Source of the DNA: Ecdyonurus torrentis
Lineage: Eukaryota; Arthropoda; Insecta; Ephemeroptera; Heptageniidae
Length of the DNA stretch: 64,000 nucleotides
Direction of reading: 5' to 3'
Assembly: GCA_949318235.1 (NCBI GenBank)
Contig: OX439132.1
Span: forward strand, 30,702,243-30,766,242
Shown in pieces: positions 14,456 to 26,800 of the stretch (position 1 is the first letter of the stretch; each line of letters begins with the position of its first letter). The notes under the pieces were generated by a model. It was given only the letters and a program-made list of their open reading frames with translations. It did no database searches and was not told where the DNA came from. The translations under genes were made by a program, and so were the position numbers.

Positions 14456-17400
14456 CTCCGCACGTATAGGAAAAAAAGAGAGGAAGAAACAGTAAAATAG
14501 TTAAATTTCCTGCAAAAGTATCCGTTTATTATCCGTTAGAAAAAAAACACATTTATCACATTTCAATAACTAGAGAAACTCCGCTTATTTAACAAAATTG
14601 CAATAACTATGAAGAATAATTAATAAAATAATAATTTGCAGAAGCAAATACAATAAAACTAAACAAGTTACTCACCGGTAGGGTCTAGGAGTACTTCGCG
14701 CCACGACGATTGCAATTTCTATGATTAAAATTCACCAACTAATAATAATAATAATACAAAAAGTATTTAAAAATGTTGAAACAAAATAATTTTTCTTTTA
14801 AAAAAATATTTTAGCAAAAAGTATGTGATAATAAAATCGAAAATAAAGCCAAAAATATTTTTCTATAGCGTGTGGTAGAGAAATATTCGACCGAAGCTAC
14901 CCTTGTATATGAAGAAGAAATACTGAACTTTACACTTGAAATAAAAAGCCACGTTCTACGTTGTTTTTTTTACCACCACCGCCACCACCACCACCACGAG
15001 GTAAGGTGGTGAAGCGCAAGACTTTTTTCCCAACTTATTCATTGCGCGCGCAACTATATTCTGATGTGAATCCCGACACGCCTCTGCTTCTAGTCTATGA
15101 ATGTACAATCGCGTGCAGTCGCCTAAAAAAAAAAAAAAAAAAAAAAAAAAAGTCGCTTCCAAACTTAACTTTTCAAGCCTCTAAAGTACATCTATTATAC
15201 ATATATATCGGCAAACACACGAATATTTTTTATTACTATTATTATGCGCATGTTTGATAACAATTTATATAAAAATTATACCATCGATATTATTAACTTA
15301 ATAGGATGATATAAACCTGTAAAATTGTATCACATATATATGAGAAGGGAGAGACCTTCCCTTATTTTTTGTATAACACATAATAATTGTATTTATAGAG
15401 ATGTATATAAAATTTCAATGATTTACGTCATAGTATAACACGAAAGAAAAAATATACGACTTAAAATATGCTATTTTGGGGAGTATTATAACTTGATGTT
15501 TCTATATTTTCTCTAATATGGGGGGAAATATCAATGAGCCTCATTTTATTGTTATTTTTTTCAAGTTATTTGTGGTAAAAATAAGTAAATTTATAAAAGT
15601 AAGTTCGTATAATATAAAAAAAAAAAAATGAATACGAGGGAGCGGTATAATTAACGTATATCCTTGAATATATAGAGGATACACGCGCGCGTGTGTGTGT
15701 GAACTGTGAATATAACTATAATGAGCATGGGGGAAAATAGCATTTAGGTTGCACATTTATTCTGTAATTGCATGATAATGTTAAGTTTTGGTTCCATAGT
15801 ACAAATCGATGCATGTATAGTGTACATGGCACTAACAGTAAGTTACATATAAATAACAATGCACTATACACGCAATTTCAAAGTAATATGTTTATACAAC
15901 TTATATGGAATAGAAACCTTCTAATCAACTTTCACACCATCAAAAAATAATGGATTCTATCACAATCTTATAAAATTGAATATAATTTATAAATAAGGAA
16001 TGCCACCTCTCTCTCTCCCTTCTCCCTGCATTGTACCATACAATGCAGAGGGAAGAGAGAGAGAGAGAGAGAGAGAGAATATTCAGAATACTTCAGAATA
16101 TTCAGAAATATGGAACCTTTATACAATATTGACAAAACATTAATTACGCTAATTTTTATTACGTTCTATTATTATAGTAACTTCATTCTAAAAGAAAAAA
16201 ATAAACAAGATTTTTCACTTAATTGTTTGTTTTTTTACCCCTTTGTCAATAAAAATGAAAAAAAAAAAAAAAAAAAAAATCTTTCTACTGCAGCAAAAAT
16301 ACACAACACGCAATTTGAGACAAATAAGAAAACTTTTTCAGCTCTCAAAATGAAAAAGTTCTACTCGCACAATTTTACAATGTCCTCCTTTTTTATTAAT
16401 ATTATTATTTTCTCAATACACACGCTAGACCGCTAGGCTTATAACTTGATCTTTAAAGAAGTTTTAAAATTTTATTTCTAATTTCAAAGTCAAGGATCAA
16501 GGACATTACAATAAAAATCGTTATTATATAAAATGAAAACTTATCTACGTAGTTAATATCACGTTCGAAAAATCATTTAGGAAAATAAAAAACAAACACA
16601 AAATATAATATTTTCAAGAACATAATTTGTTTATTATTGGCATAAATTTGTTACATAATCGTTTTTTTTTTTATTTTTTTTATTTATAGGGGGAGGGATT
16701 GTTAAGGAAATGTGGAAGCTCTCGGATTCTGAAAATTTCTCAAAATATGCGAGTTTTTAACATCATTTTAAAAACGCATTGCAGCAAACAAAATTCAAAA
16801 AACATTGTGCAAAAAATTCACACGCGCACACAAAAATTTATAGTGTTATTAGAAAAAAAATCCTTTGAGGAAAAAACAGTGTAAATTTTTAATGCAATAT
16901 AACCGCATATTTATCGATAGGACAAATTTGGTTTTGAAGAAAAGAAGTTTTGTTTTGGCTTCAAATATGCAGACCTTTTTTTTTCACATACAAAATTTCT
17001 GACAATTTTTTTTTAAACAGTTCAGAAGTATTGAGAACTTATTTTATTTTTCCATTAACAATTTTACTATTACTTGACCAAAATTCTAAAAAAGTTCTAT
17101 AGCACTTTTTTTTATTATTAATATTTTGCTTTTAAGTACGTGGATTAATTAATTTACTGTTTCTTAGGCAATATTTTACAATACCTACATAGTGCCTATG
17201 TACAATTCTTTTTACCAATTAGTCTAACATTTTTTTTTCTTTTTCTAAATTATGGTCTACATATTTCACAAAAGCAATTTATTATCATATTATATTGTAG
17301 ATACTACAAAATGTTAATAATTTATCTTCTTTGACAAGGAAAGAATAACGATTAAAAAATATAGAATCCATAACATTTTTACAATATTATAATATGAATA

Positions 17401-18433
17401 AGAGAAATATTTAATTTTTTTATTTTTTTTTTTTGAGAATTGAGAGAGAATTCCAAGAAAAAAAGCTCCCATTTTTTTATTGATGTGGACAAAAATTTAA
17501 ATTTTCAAAAACTAATTTGGATGAATTATATTATATTTATGTGAATGAATGAACGCAGTGGGTACAAGGGTTAAAGGCAAAAAGGAAGGAAAATTTGGCT
17601 AATGGGGTGGTGGAGGGGTTAGGGTTAGTGGAGGAAGACACACATACAAATATATAATTATTAAATCTGGCAGATGCTTAATTAATTTGTTTCAATGACC
17701 AGGTGATCTACAATTTATAATAGTTTTACATTGCTGAAAAAAAAAAAATCTCACAAAAGCAAGCTAAATATTAGTACTGTCAATTATTAAGATTATTATT
17801 TATCCAAAACATTAACTAATGTTAGATCTTACAGAAATGATTTTTACTAAGCGCTAAAACAAACCACTAAAAAAAAAAAAAAAAAAAAAAAAAAAAGTGC
17901 ACTAATTTTTCTACAAAGATTGCTAAATTACAACATGAATGCATTTAATTGTTATGTCAAGAAACTTAGTAACATTTAAAAAATATATAATATAATATAC
18001 TTATTCATAGCTTACAATATCTGATACAACATTTTTAGCATCCAAATTATTGCAAAAACAAACACCAATACTTACAGAAATAACGTGACACTCCTCTCAT
18101 TATTTTGAGTATAAGTGTTGAACAAAAAATTCATGGATAATAATAATCTATATAATACTTTGACAGATCTACTATTATATTATTATGACTTTATGCTTCC
18201 CCATTTGACTTTACATTTCAATATTATGTTTCTTTATATATTAATATTTATTTAGTTATACTGCAAATTTCTAATATTTTTGCTTGCTTATAATAAGTTA
18301 TACTGTCTTTTTTTATATCTTCTTCTTCTATATAATATATATATTAAGGCAAAAATAAAAAATTCTTTTTGCCTTATTTTCTTTACTAATATTTTTTTGT
18401 TTGTTTAATAAAAGTGGTACACTTTTATATTAT
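14456..18433. other. AT-rich intergenic DNA with homopolymer runs
   Basis: Contains poly-A runs at 15125-15151, 16259-16279 and 17868-17897, a CCTCTCTCTCTCCC/GGGAAGAGAGAGAG inverted region at 16006-16079 around the hairpin TGCATTGTAC...GTACAATGCA-like sequence, and a palindrome TTAATTAACATGTTACATGT TAATTAACATGT at about 14311-14342. No gene is supported. Confidence 0.55.
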
Positions 18434-20168
18434 TACATACATACATACATACATATCATGACGCTATAAATCCCTTTCGGGGTAAGCCAACAACACAGAT
18501 GTTTTATCCTGACCCAGTGATAGACCTCCACAACTTCCTATCCTGACATACTTCACTTGCTTCCGCCAGTCTCATACCTTGTTTCATACATTTCCTTTTG
18601 CATTTCATACTGCGTACATTCTTATTTTTCAAACATCTTCCAACCACCTCAGACCATGATGTTTTAGGCCTGCCTCTATCTCTCCTTCCACCCACTCTAC
18701 TATGAAATACCTGCTTTGCTATTCTTTCATCACCCATTCTCTCAACATGACCAAACCACCGTAATACACTGTTCTCATACTTCTCAGTCACAGTTTCTTT
18801 TACTCCACATTTCTCCAACACCCAAGTATTCCTTACCCTATCTAATCTTGTTTTACCACACATACTTCTAAGAAAACTCATACCAACAGCATTCACCCTA
18901 CTCATATGCCTACTCTGACATACCCATGATTCAGAACCATATAAGATAGTTGGGAGTAAGACAGAATTGTACACTGTAAGTTTTGCTTTGTTTGATAAAG
19001 CATCACTCTTGGCCAATCCTGCCATGCTGCCAACTACTTTCCTACCTGCCGCCACTCTCCTCTCAATCTCCCCATCTATACTTCCATTCTCTTGATATAA
19101 TCTTCCCAAATATACAAACTCTTTCACTCTTTCCAGCTTTTCTCCATTCAGTGTGAATTCATTTCCATCATCATTTTCTCCACCAAATACCATTACTTTA
19201 GTTTTCCCAACATTTATTCTCAGATCCATTTGTTCTGTGCTTTCTTCCAACCTATCAATCATCTCTTGCAATTCTTCCTCACTCTCAGCCACCATCAACG
19301 CATCATCAGCGTACAACAACATCCACACCATTAACAAACCTACGTTTACTCCACTTCCATACTTTTCAGCCAACTTTATACATTTATCCATGAAAATATT
19401 GAATAACCACGGCGACATCACACATCCTTGCCTAACGCCTCTACCCACTTTAAACCACTCACTCAACTTTCCGTTTACTCTCACACATGCCTTACTACCT
19501 GCATACATGGCTTTCACACCCTCAAGTAACTTCCCTCTCACCCCATATTCATCTAATACACTCCACATCATACTTCTGTTCACTCGATCATATGCTTTCT
19601 CTAGATCTACAAACACAGCAAATACTTTCTTTCTTGCGTCCATACATTTCTCAATCAACTGCTGCACAGTGAAAATCTGATCAGTGCAGCCCCTGCCGGG
19701 CATAAAACCACATTGCACTTCTGAGATATGACCCTGTGTAACCTTTTGCACCTTATCAATCACCATCCCTCCGTACATTTTACCAGGTATACTTAACAAA
19801 CTAATTCCACGATGATTTTTACAGTCATACTTATCCCCTTTCCCCTTATATAGCGGAACAATCACAGCACATACCCAGTCTTCAGGTACTCTACCACATT
19901 TGTAACACATATTAAATAACTGTAACATTTTTACTTCCAGAGACGCTCCTCCATACTTTACCATTTCACTTGTTACTCCATCTACTCCAGCTGCCTTGCC
20001 ATTTTTTAACTTTTTTACAGTATTCTTTAAATCATTCAATCGAAACTCAATCATCTCCTCATTTACTCCGTTTGATTCATTCTCCTTTTCCTCCTCCATT
20101 CTTTCTTCCCTTTCCCCTCCATCCAAAAACAGATTCATAAAATACTTTCGCCAACATTCTCTCCCCTT
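18434..20168 (-). mobile_element. 5'-truncated LINE (non-LTR retrotransposon) with TATG-repeat 3' tail
   Basis: The minus strand carries an open RT ORF (20138-18504), about 50 bp of 3'UTR and a 3' tail of TATG repeats (18434-18460). The open frame extends upstream of the first Met through ECWRKYF, the usual endonuclease-RT linker, and meets a stop near 20168. The endonuclease is therefore missing, as in 5'-truncated LINE insertions. No target-site duplication could be read with confidence. A 154-bp copy identical by eye to the 3' end lies at 32663-32816, so the family has moved recently. Confidence 0.85.
18504..20138 (-). CDS. LINE reverse transcriptase, 544 residues, intact frame
   Basis: RNA-directed DNA polymerase of a non-LTR element, used for target-primed reverse transcription. 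Motifs: KNHRGISLLSIPGKM at 107-121, CGFMPGRGC at 143-151, motif A VDLEKAYDRV at 177-186, RQGCVMSPWLFN at 236-247, catalytic YADD at 276-279, thumb-side NVGKTKVM at 309-316, and a C-terminal RWFGHVERMGDER followed by a GGRRDRGRPK basic patch. There are no internal stops. The ORF is complete from RT to C-terminus but lacks the N-terminal endonuclease. The C-terminal WFGHVERM...GRP signature is common in invertebrate LINEs of RTE-like type; the exact clade needs a tree. Confidence 0.88.
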   Translation of the reverse strand: MNLFLDGGEREERMEEEKENESNGVNEEMIEFRLNDLKNTVKKLKNGKAAGVDGVTSEMVKYGGASLEVKMLQLFNMCYKCGRVPEDWVCAVIVPLYKGKGDKYDCKNHRGISLLSIPGKMYGGMVIDKVQKVTQGHISEVQCGFMPGRGCTDQIFTVQQLIEKCMDARKKVFAVFVDLEKAYDRVNRSMMWSVLDEYGVRGKLLEGVKAMYAGSKACVRVNGKLSEWFKVGRGVRQGCVMSPWLFNIFMDKCIKLAEKYGSGVNVGLLMVWMLLYADDALMVAESEEELQEMIDRLEESTEQMDLRINVGKTKVMVFGGENDDGNEFTLNGEKLERVKEFVYLGRLYQENGSIDGEIERRVAAGRKVVGSMAGLAKSDALSNKAKLTVYNSVLLPTILYGSESWVCQSRHMSRVNAVGMSFLRSMCGKTRLDRVRNTWVLEKCGVKETVTEKYENSVLRWFGHVERMGDERIAKQVFHSRVGGRRDRGRPKTSWSEVVGRCLKNKNVRSMKCKRKCMKQGMRLAEASEVCQDRKLWRSITGSG

Positions 20169-21867
20169 CTAACAATTAGAAAATTATTATTTCAATACGA
20201 AGAGCACCGACTAATTTATATTAATTAGGTTTCTTGTTTTTTTATATTACAAAATTAATGAACATTATACATACTGCCTAATTAGGTATTTTTAGTTATT
20301 TACACCATATTTTATTTTTACTATAATAATATTAATAAATGAAGTATTTTGTAATATTACAAAAGACATTTAAAACAATGTCAACATTATTTCAAAAATA
20401 CTTCAGTAAATAAAATAGTTTATATTGATCTGTAAAATAAATGCAACAAATATAAATGCTCTAGTATTAGAAAACTATTTAAAGAAACACTAATGACTAT
20501 AGGCAATAGGTTAAAGCTTAAGAAAGCTTATTAAAAATTAATAGCAATTATATTCTCAACATAAAAAAAAAAAAAAAAAAAAGCATTATATTAATCATCA
20601 TTTTTAGATGCATTTGAGAATAAAATCAAATAACTACAATGAACAAATCTATACTATTGCCACATATAAATAATACTAAATTCCTTGGTCTACCTAAAAT
20701 ACAATTTTAAAAATAAATTATGGTGCAATAAGCAATAACTTCTTTATGCCAATACCATACGTAATAACAATTTTTTATTTAATTAAAGAAGAAAAAAATA
20801 TATAAAGTATTTACCGAAAAATTCTGACATCACAATATATATTATTATAATATTGAAAAAACTTTTGATAATTAATTATTAAAACACATCAGAGTTAAAG
20901 ATTGTAGGTACCAAATCAGGCAGTCTTCATTATACAAAGTGGAACTAGTATATTTATTATGAAACAACAAGGTAAAAAACATAATTACCTAAGTTATATT
21001 TCATGTAAAGATATTATTTTTCCAAAAAGGGAAAAAAAATGTTATCCAACAATACGAGAATTTTATTGTATATTTTTCTTAGCGTTTGTTCTATATAGGT
21101 TACTTATTAATATTATCATTTTTTTTAATATATATAATTTTACGCACTTTTTTTTTACTGAATTACTTTGTACACTAATATGATTTTTTTTTATTATTAT
21201 TAATTATTATTTTTAACATTTAAGGATGGAGTAATCTTTATTAATATACATTTTTCTACATTAATTAATTGTTTGTTTTTTTATAATAAAAACATAAAAG
21301 TAAAGTTACAGGGGAAGTATTATTATAATAATTATAAATATATTTTTAAATAGAGTATAATAATAACATTGAAAAATAAAAATAATACTTTTCTATATAA
21401 TGTCAGTCAGAAATTAATTTTTTTTTTCAATAATTAAAAATAAATGATTAGCACATCAATTGCAAAAATTACAATACATTAAATATGATTTTATTTTTTT
21501 TCATATACATTTATATATTTAAGCCACACCAAATTATATTATAAAAAACATTTTTTATGTTACTTTTTCTTTTTTATATTATATAGTCAAAAAGTTTGCA
21601 ACAATAAACAACAGCACTTTTTATCATTATTATATATTATTATTATTTTTTAAATCATTATTAGTTTGAATGAGCTGTATGAAGATTTTTTTTTTATATA
21701 TTTTATATTACACAGTATATAAATTTTCACATTATATTTTTATTAATTAGATATACACAGTTTAGTAAAAAGAAAGAAAAAAATATGCTTTGGTTTTTTG
21801 TTTACCAGACTCAACTTTTTCTGCATTTTTTTTTATTTGCACATCTGTTGTTTTATAAAAGAAAGTA
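20169..21867. other. Very AT-rich intergenic DNA
   Basis: No repeats with clear ends and no coding frame. A 74-codon open stretch at 20959 is low-complexity (IIFFNIYNF) and not convincing. Confidence 0.55.
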
Positions 21868-22705
21868 CAGTAAAATCTTGATTTATTAATATTCGTAACT
21901 TTACATGTTCAAAAAGCTAAAATTTTTAGACACAGATGATGAAATAATAGTAAGTGATAGATCATTTTTTGAGGTCATTTTTCAAAACCACGTCCTTGCA
22001 AATGTCTCAAACTACAATTTGCATTAGAGATTTACAACAGCTATTAATAACATTGTAGGAAAATGGTGATTTTTAACCTAAAGTTTTTGAGATTAAATTT
22101 TGTTCACCCCCCCCCCCCCCTTTTTAAATTTTATTATTATTACTGTATTTTTTATGACCAATCAGAAATACAATTATAATATAAAGAGTTTTTTATTTTG
22201 TGAGGCACTTTGAAAAAAGGTTCATTTAATAGAAGAAAACTGCGACTTTTATTTATGTGATATTAGGAACTACCTCGGCCAATTCACGTTTCTTATTCCA
22301 TGAGCAAACACAATAATTTATAGTTACAAAATTACTAGATAGATCACTTACATGTTATCTTATTCTGTACAGAATATTTGAAATAATTATGTTTCCAAAT
22401 CAAGCTGTACTAAAAAGTACATTTTTATTTTTTAAATATAATTTATACAACAAATTGATATTTTATGAACTTTGACATGTGATTATGGGATTGAAACATT
22501 GATTGTTATAAGCTAGTCATTAGTTCAATTTTGAATTCTTATTTTTACACGATTTTTTAAAAAGAGAAGACATTTAATAATTAGTTTACTGAAATTAAAA
22601 GTTAGGAAATTTTAAAGTCATTAAAGTTGTAAATTAAAGCACTAAATTGAAAAACTGTTATGGCACACATCTTTTGACTAACAATTATAAATTAAGATTT
22701 TACTG
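21868..22705. mobile_element. Mariner/pogo-like non-autonomous element, 838 bp
   Basis: The left end CAGTAAAATCTTGATTTATT follows TA; the right end reverse-complements to CAGTAAAATCTTAATTTATA and is followed by TT. The CAGTAAAA ends resemble Tc1/mariner-pogo inverted repeats. There is no transposase ORF; the centre contains a 14-C run near 22108. Confidence 0.55.
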
Positions 22706-22813
22706 TTAACATTATACTTTCTTTTATTATAGTGAAACACAGTTATGGAATTATTGTAGGAAAAAAATTGCAATGACTTTTAATTTTTCCCCTTTTGTTA
22801 TTTTGTAGATTTT

Positions 22814-22939
22814 TTAAGGACTTCTTTCGTAGTCCCTTGCGATTCTATACAGTTGAGGCAGTGTTTTATATCTTTGGTATGGGTTCTCAAAATACTCCAT
22901 ACAAGTCTTCATTATTACACACTTTACGTTAGTCACTCA
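22814..22939 (-). CDS. Candidate exon with 32-residue ORF downstream of the MAGUK gene
   Basis: A segment less AT-rich than its surroundings begins after a strong acceptor (CTTTTGTTTCAG, ending at 22940 on the minus strand) and has stops in all frames before an ATG at 22912. The ORF runs to a TAA at 22814 and encodes MKTCMEYFENPYQRY, then KTLPQLYRIARDYERSP. Codon choice looks ordinary. It could be a spliced 3'UTR exon of the MAGUK transcript with a downstream small ORF, or part of another gene. I do not recognise the peptide. Confidence 0.3.
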
Positions 22940-23056
22940 CTGAAACAAAAGAGACAATCAATAAACTATTTAATAAATTAAATTCAGTGTTAGTAAAAAG
23001 GTAAAGATGAAAGTTAGTTATTTGTATTTTGTCAACTACAGGTACACAAAATTGTA

Positions 23057-23156
23057 CACTCCTCCCGAATAAATCTGACCACAGTGTTCATGTCTCCAAA
23101 GGTTTAATATATGGGGAAACTTTAATGCAACTGGTCATATTTATTTGGGAGGAGTG
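23057..23156. mobile_element. 100-bp TA-flanked MITE
   Basis: The left end CACTCCTCCCGAATAAATCT and right end (reverse complement CACTCCTCCCAAATAAATAT) lie between TA dinucleotides at 23055-23056 and 23157-23158. It lies just downstream of the MAGUK stop codon. Confidence 0.78.
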
Positions 23157-23178
23157 TACATTGAGCCAGGTAATGTAA

Positions 23179-23361
23179 GTAGATAACTTATGTAATCCAA
23201 AGAGGATTCCCGCTGAAAAGTACTGGTCAGCTGGAGACGTGTATTGCGGGTCAAAATTACATTGATCAAATGGGCAACAAAATATAACTTCCAGGATAAA
23301 ATAATATTAGAGGCAACAGAAAATTGAATAACGATATTCTCTTTGGATTACCTATCTATAG
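23179..23361. mobile_element. MITE with ATCCAAAGAG inverted ends
   Basis: Left TAGATAACTTATGTAATCCA/AAGAG and right CTCTTTGGATTACCTATCTA are inverted. A 10-bp direct repeat GAGCCAGGTA occurs outside at 23163-23172 and 23372-23381 and may be a target duplication, although it does not abut the inverted ends. Confidence 0.6.
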
Positions 23362-23410
23362 AAATACCTTAGAGCCAGGTAGAGAACCATATGAAATTTA
23401 GAATGTAAGA

Positions 23411-23579
23411 CATCCCAGTAAACCACATAATTTTTACATGTGGATTGCAATTACTTGTCTGATTGAAGATTGAAGAATGTCACTATCAGCTCACATGAAA
23501 TCACTGGTAGTAACATTCTTAAATCGAACAAGTACTTGCAATGTGAAAAAGCTATGGTTTACTGGGATGCTTTGTTATC
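23411..23579. mobile_element. MITE with CATCCCAGTAAACCA ends
   Basis: The left end CATCCCAGTAAACCACATAA and right end (reverse complement CATCCCAGTAAACCATAGCT) are followed by TTTTT, ATTGCAA and TACTTGT in both arms, about 50 bp each. A 70-codon ORF crossing it is chance. Confidence 0.72.
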
Positions 23580-23698
23580 AATAAAACAAACTTTGTATGA
23601 GAAGTTCAAATTAGTGATATTTGCATGTTTATACATAACAGAACTTTGCATTTGCCTATGCTGGATATTAATTTATAATTAATTACCATTTTGTGACT

Positions 23699-23875
23699 TC
23701 ACTGCACCCAACTTGCAGGCACCCAGAGAGGCTCCGTCTCGACACGTTGCACTGCTCTTACTAACTGCTCAAATGCCAGTGATAGGTCTGCATTCTCAAT
23801 CACTTCATCAAACCAGTGACTATAGAGGAACTCAATCCTGGCGGCACTTAGCTCTATATCTTCAAACTCTTCATC
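23699..23875 (-). CDS. MPP7: MAGUK last coding exon: GUK C-terminus
   Basis: 177 bp including a TGA stop at 23701-23699; acceptor GTCACACAG. It encodes [34 protein letters not shown] and the terminal [13 protein letters not shown], matching the usual MPP C-terminus (WVPxSW). No clear AATAAA follows closely; a weak GTAATT donor-like site just after the stop leaves a spliced 3'UTR possible. Confidence 0.95.
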   Translation of the reverse strand, partial: DEEFEDIELSAARIEFLYSHWFDEVIENADLSLAFEQLVRAVQRVETEPLWVPASWVQ

Positions 23876-26800
23876 CTGTGTGACACAATCAACACATGAT
23901 ATAAGTCATATATAATTTAGAACAACTTATACTGCTTCTGTTCTATTTATTTAATATTATTTTTATTTTGTAACAACTGTAACTCATGGTCTACGATTTA
24001 ATTTTTATTTTAACCTACCGTGAATCCTCGAGAATTATTCTCGTCAAACGTAGATCTTGCATATGCTTCGTGTCTTGTCTCCTTTAAAATGTCAAAAGGC
24101 GGAGGTTTGATAAATACTACAAAAGGCTTGATATCCGCTGTCCTCAGCATTTTTAATGCCTGCAACATTCATTTTTTTAAAAATATATTATTTTCTCGTT
24201 CTTAAACAATAAAAAAATATTAAAATAAAATATGTAAACAACTGACCTGATAATGAGGGTTGAGAATACAGACGTAGCCTGCATTGACCAAGGACTTGAC
24301 ACTCTCGGCAGATGTGCCATACAGATTGCCCTTGTACTCGCCAAACTCCACAAACTTGCCCGCCTCAACGTCCTCCTCCACCTTTTCTCGTGTCGTGAAG
24401 AAATATTCCTTGCCGTTGATCTCCCCATGTTTTATAGGCCTCGACGTGACTGCACCAAACAGCAAGGTATTTTATTTCACAAGAATAACAAGATTAGCAC
24501 TCATTATCTATACTGTCTACATATAATTAAAGCTATTAATTATAGTAGAAGTATGTTCTTCATCCAATACATTTGATTGAAAACTAAAACTTCTGGTCAT
24601 GGAAAACAATGATTACCAATTGATAAACAATTTAAGGAAAAAACCATCGCGTTTAGGATTCATGTTAAACCAAAGGATAGAAATACCAGCAACGGCCTTA
24701 CCACAGTAGAAGTTCTATGGAGAGGCCAAGGTGTCACATGGCACAGAGTTTTAGTGATAAATGTTTATATAACTAAAACTGTGCCACGTGTGGCCTCAAC
24801 CTCTTCATAGAACTTCTACTGTGGTGAGGTTCTTGCTAGTACTTCTATCATTTATTTAAGATTACCTATTGATAAGAACATAATTATCAATTTACTTACA
24901 TGGTATTGTAGTTTTAAATTTATCAGGATCTGTAGCTATCAATCTACGTTTCAACTCATTCCTGCCAATGCCTGGAGGTCCCACCAAAACAATGGGCCGA
25001 TGCAGGCCTGGCCTAGGGTACAATTTCGCCACTTCCTCATAAGTAGCAATCTCTTCTCGATCAAAGTCATCATTCTCGGCTGTGTCATACATAATCTTTT
25101 TAGTTCTAGGTTTGGAGGCACAGCGAGGGGACTTTGGGGACTGGCAGCCGGGCAGCGCTGAAAGAGAGCACAGACCTGTGGAAATGTTAGTCATAATAGT
25201 TTCGTTAGAAATACACATGAAAACTTAACTGCAAATTTAGTGTACGATCTTGATACTTGATTCCACTATATTTGATCTTTATATTTGAAAACTTGATTCT
25301 ACGCCCCCCCCCCCCCCTCCTTTCTTCTTTTAAAGTTATTAACAAAACCGATAATACAATTTTGATACTCTTTCCAAAACTAAATGACTACAAAAACACA
25401 AGAATTTTGATCATTGTAACAGTGGTATAGATCAAATTAAGCCAGGGAAATTTTAGCTAGCAAGAAAATCATATTTTTCTGATGAGGTTTTTTAATTCTC
25501 TACATAACTATGAACTGTCAAGGAGATTTGATTTTCAGTAATGGAGTTTATAAATTATCAGATCTATTACCCACATTAAATCTTTTACCACAACTGTGTC
25601 ACATTTCATCAGTCTTATAGTCAATCAATCAATCAAATTTTTTTTTTTAAATATACTGCTTTTAAAACTTATGGTAAAGATTATTCTTATTTTTAAAGAA
25701 TGCCATTATTTAAATAAAAAAAATATATAGGCCTATAATAATGTGTTAAAGTAACACCTCCATTTTCCAATTATTTGTTGTTCTTACTATTATTTTAGCA
25801 TGTGGTCCAATGCCAGTTAATGGTTGTATTAAATTTGCATGTTGAAAAGTTAAGTTAACATTGTGCATATTTGGTAAAAAGTACCACACAGGGAAAGTTC
25901 TTTCCTCACAACTGTCTCTCGTTTTCATACGTCTGGAAAAAAGCAGACAATATGATTTGCTTTAAGGCAAATAAAAAATCCATAGCATTGGAGGGAATAT
26001 AGGAAAAAAATTAATATAAAAATAAAATACAGGTGCAAAGATATTGTGTGTAAGCTTTTCATTGGACATACGTAAATATTTAATAATAATATTATAAATT
26101 TAAAAATTGTCACTTAATAGATAGTAATCTATTAAACAAACATATTTTGGAAACAAGCAATTATAGCAAAAATGATCTAAATTTTAAGAAGAGACTATGT
26201 GGTCTTTTTATATTATTTGATAATGATTTGCTAGTACACTCAGGTTTTACATTACTGATGTGAAGAGAATGATGACAATTTGAGTTTTATTTCTACAGTT
26301 AGTACATACCATTCTTTATTATATTATGCTATAGTTACAGACGTATTTCAAAATTCTAATATTTTGAGCATATCGAGAGCTACACGGCATTTCAGTACTT
26401 CTGCAATCTCCGCAAGGTGTAATTTTGGTACAGTTGCAATCTCCGCCACGCCTACTAATGGCACACCTGTGCAGGCTACACGTATAAAGATGTTTCACAA
26501 GAGAGCGCGAAGTGCAGATGTACCAAAATTGCACTTGCCGAGATTGCAGAAGTACCGAAATGCTGTGTAGCCCTCGATATGTAATTAAGTAGCACATGTA
26601 TTCAAAATAGAGACTGTTAACAGAGAAGTGACAACTTCATAATTTAGACAACACTCAGTTTGGATAAAATCCTGACTTACAGTGCTCAAATTGGGTCAGC
26701 AAAAAATATGACGTTGTAGCTGCTCTGTTAAGGGGCTTTAATTCCAAATTACTTTCCATTGTAATACTTAAATCTGATTGTAAGTTTGTCCAATAAAAAG

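Noticed and set aside
19153..19680. 175-codon plus-strand ORF
   Set aside because: It is the antisense shadow of the LINE reverse-transcriptase gene.
24253..24576. 107-codon plus-strand ORF
   Set aside because: It overlaps the GUK exon on the opposite strand and has no family features; a shadow frame.
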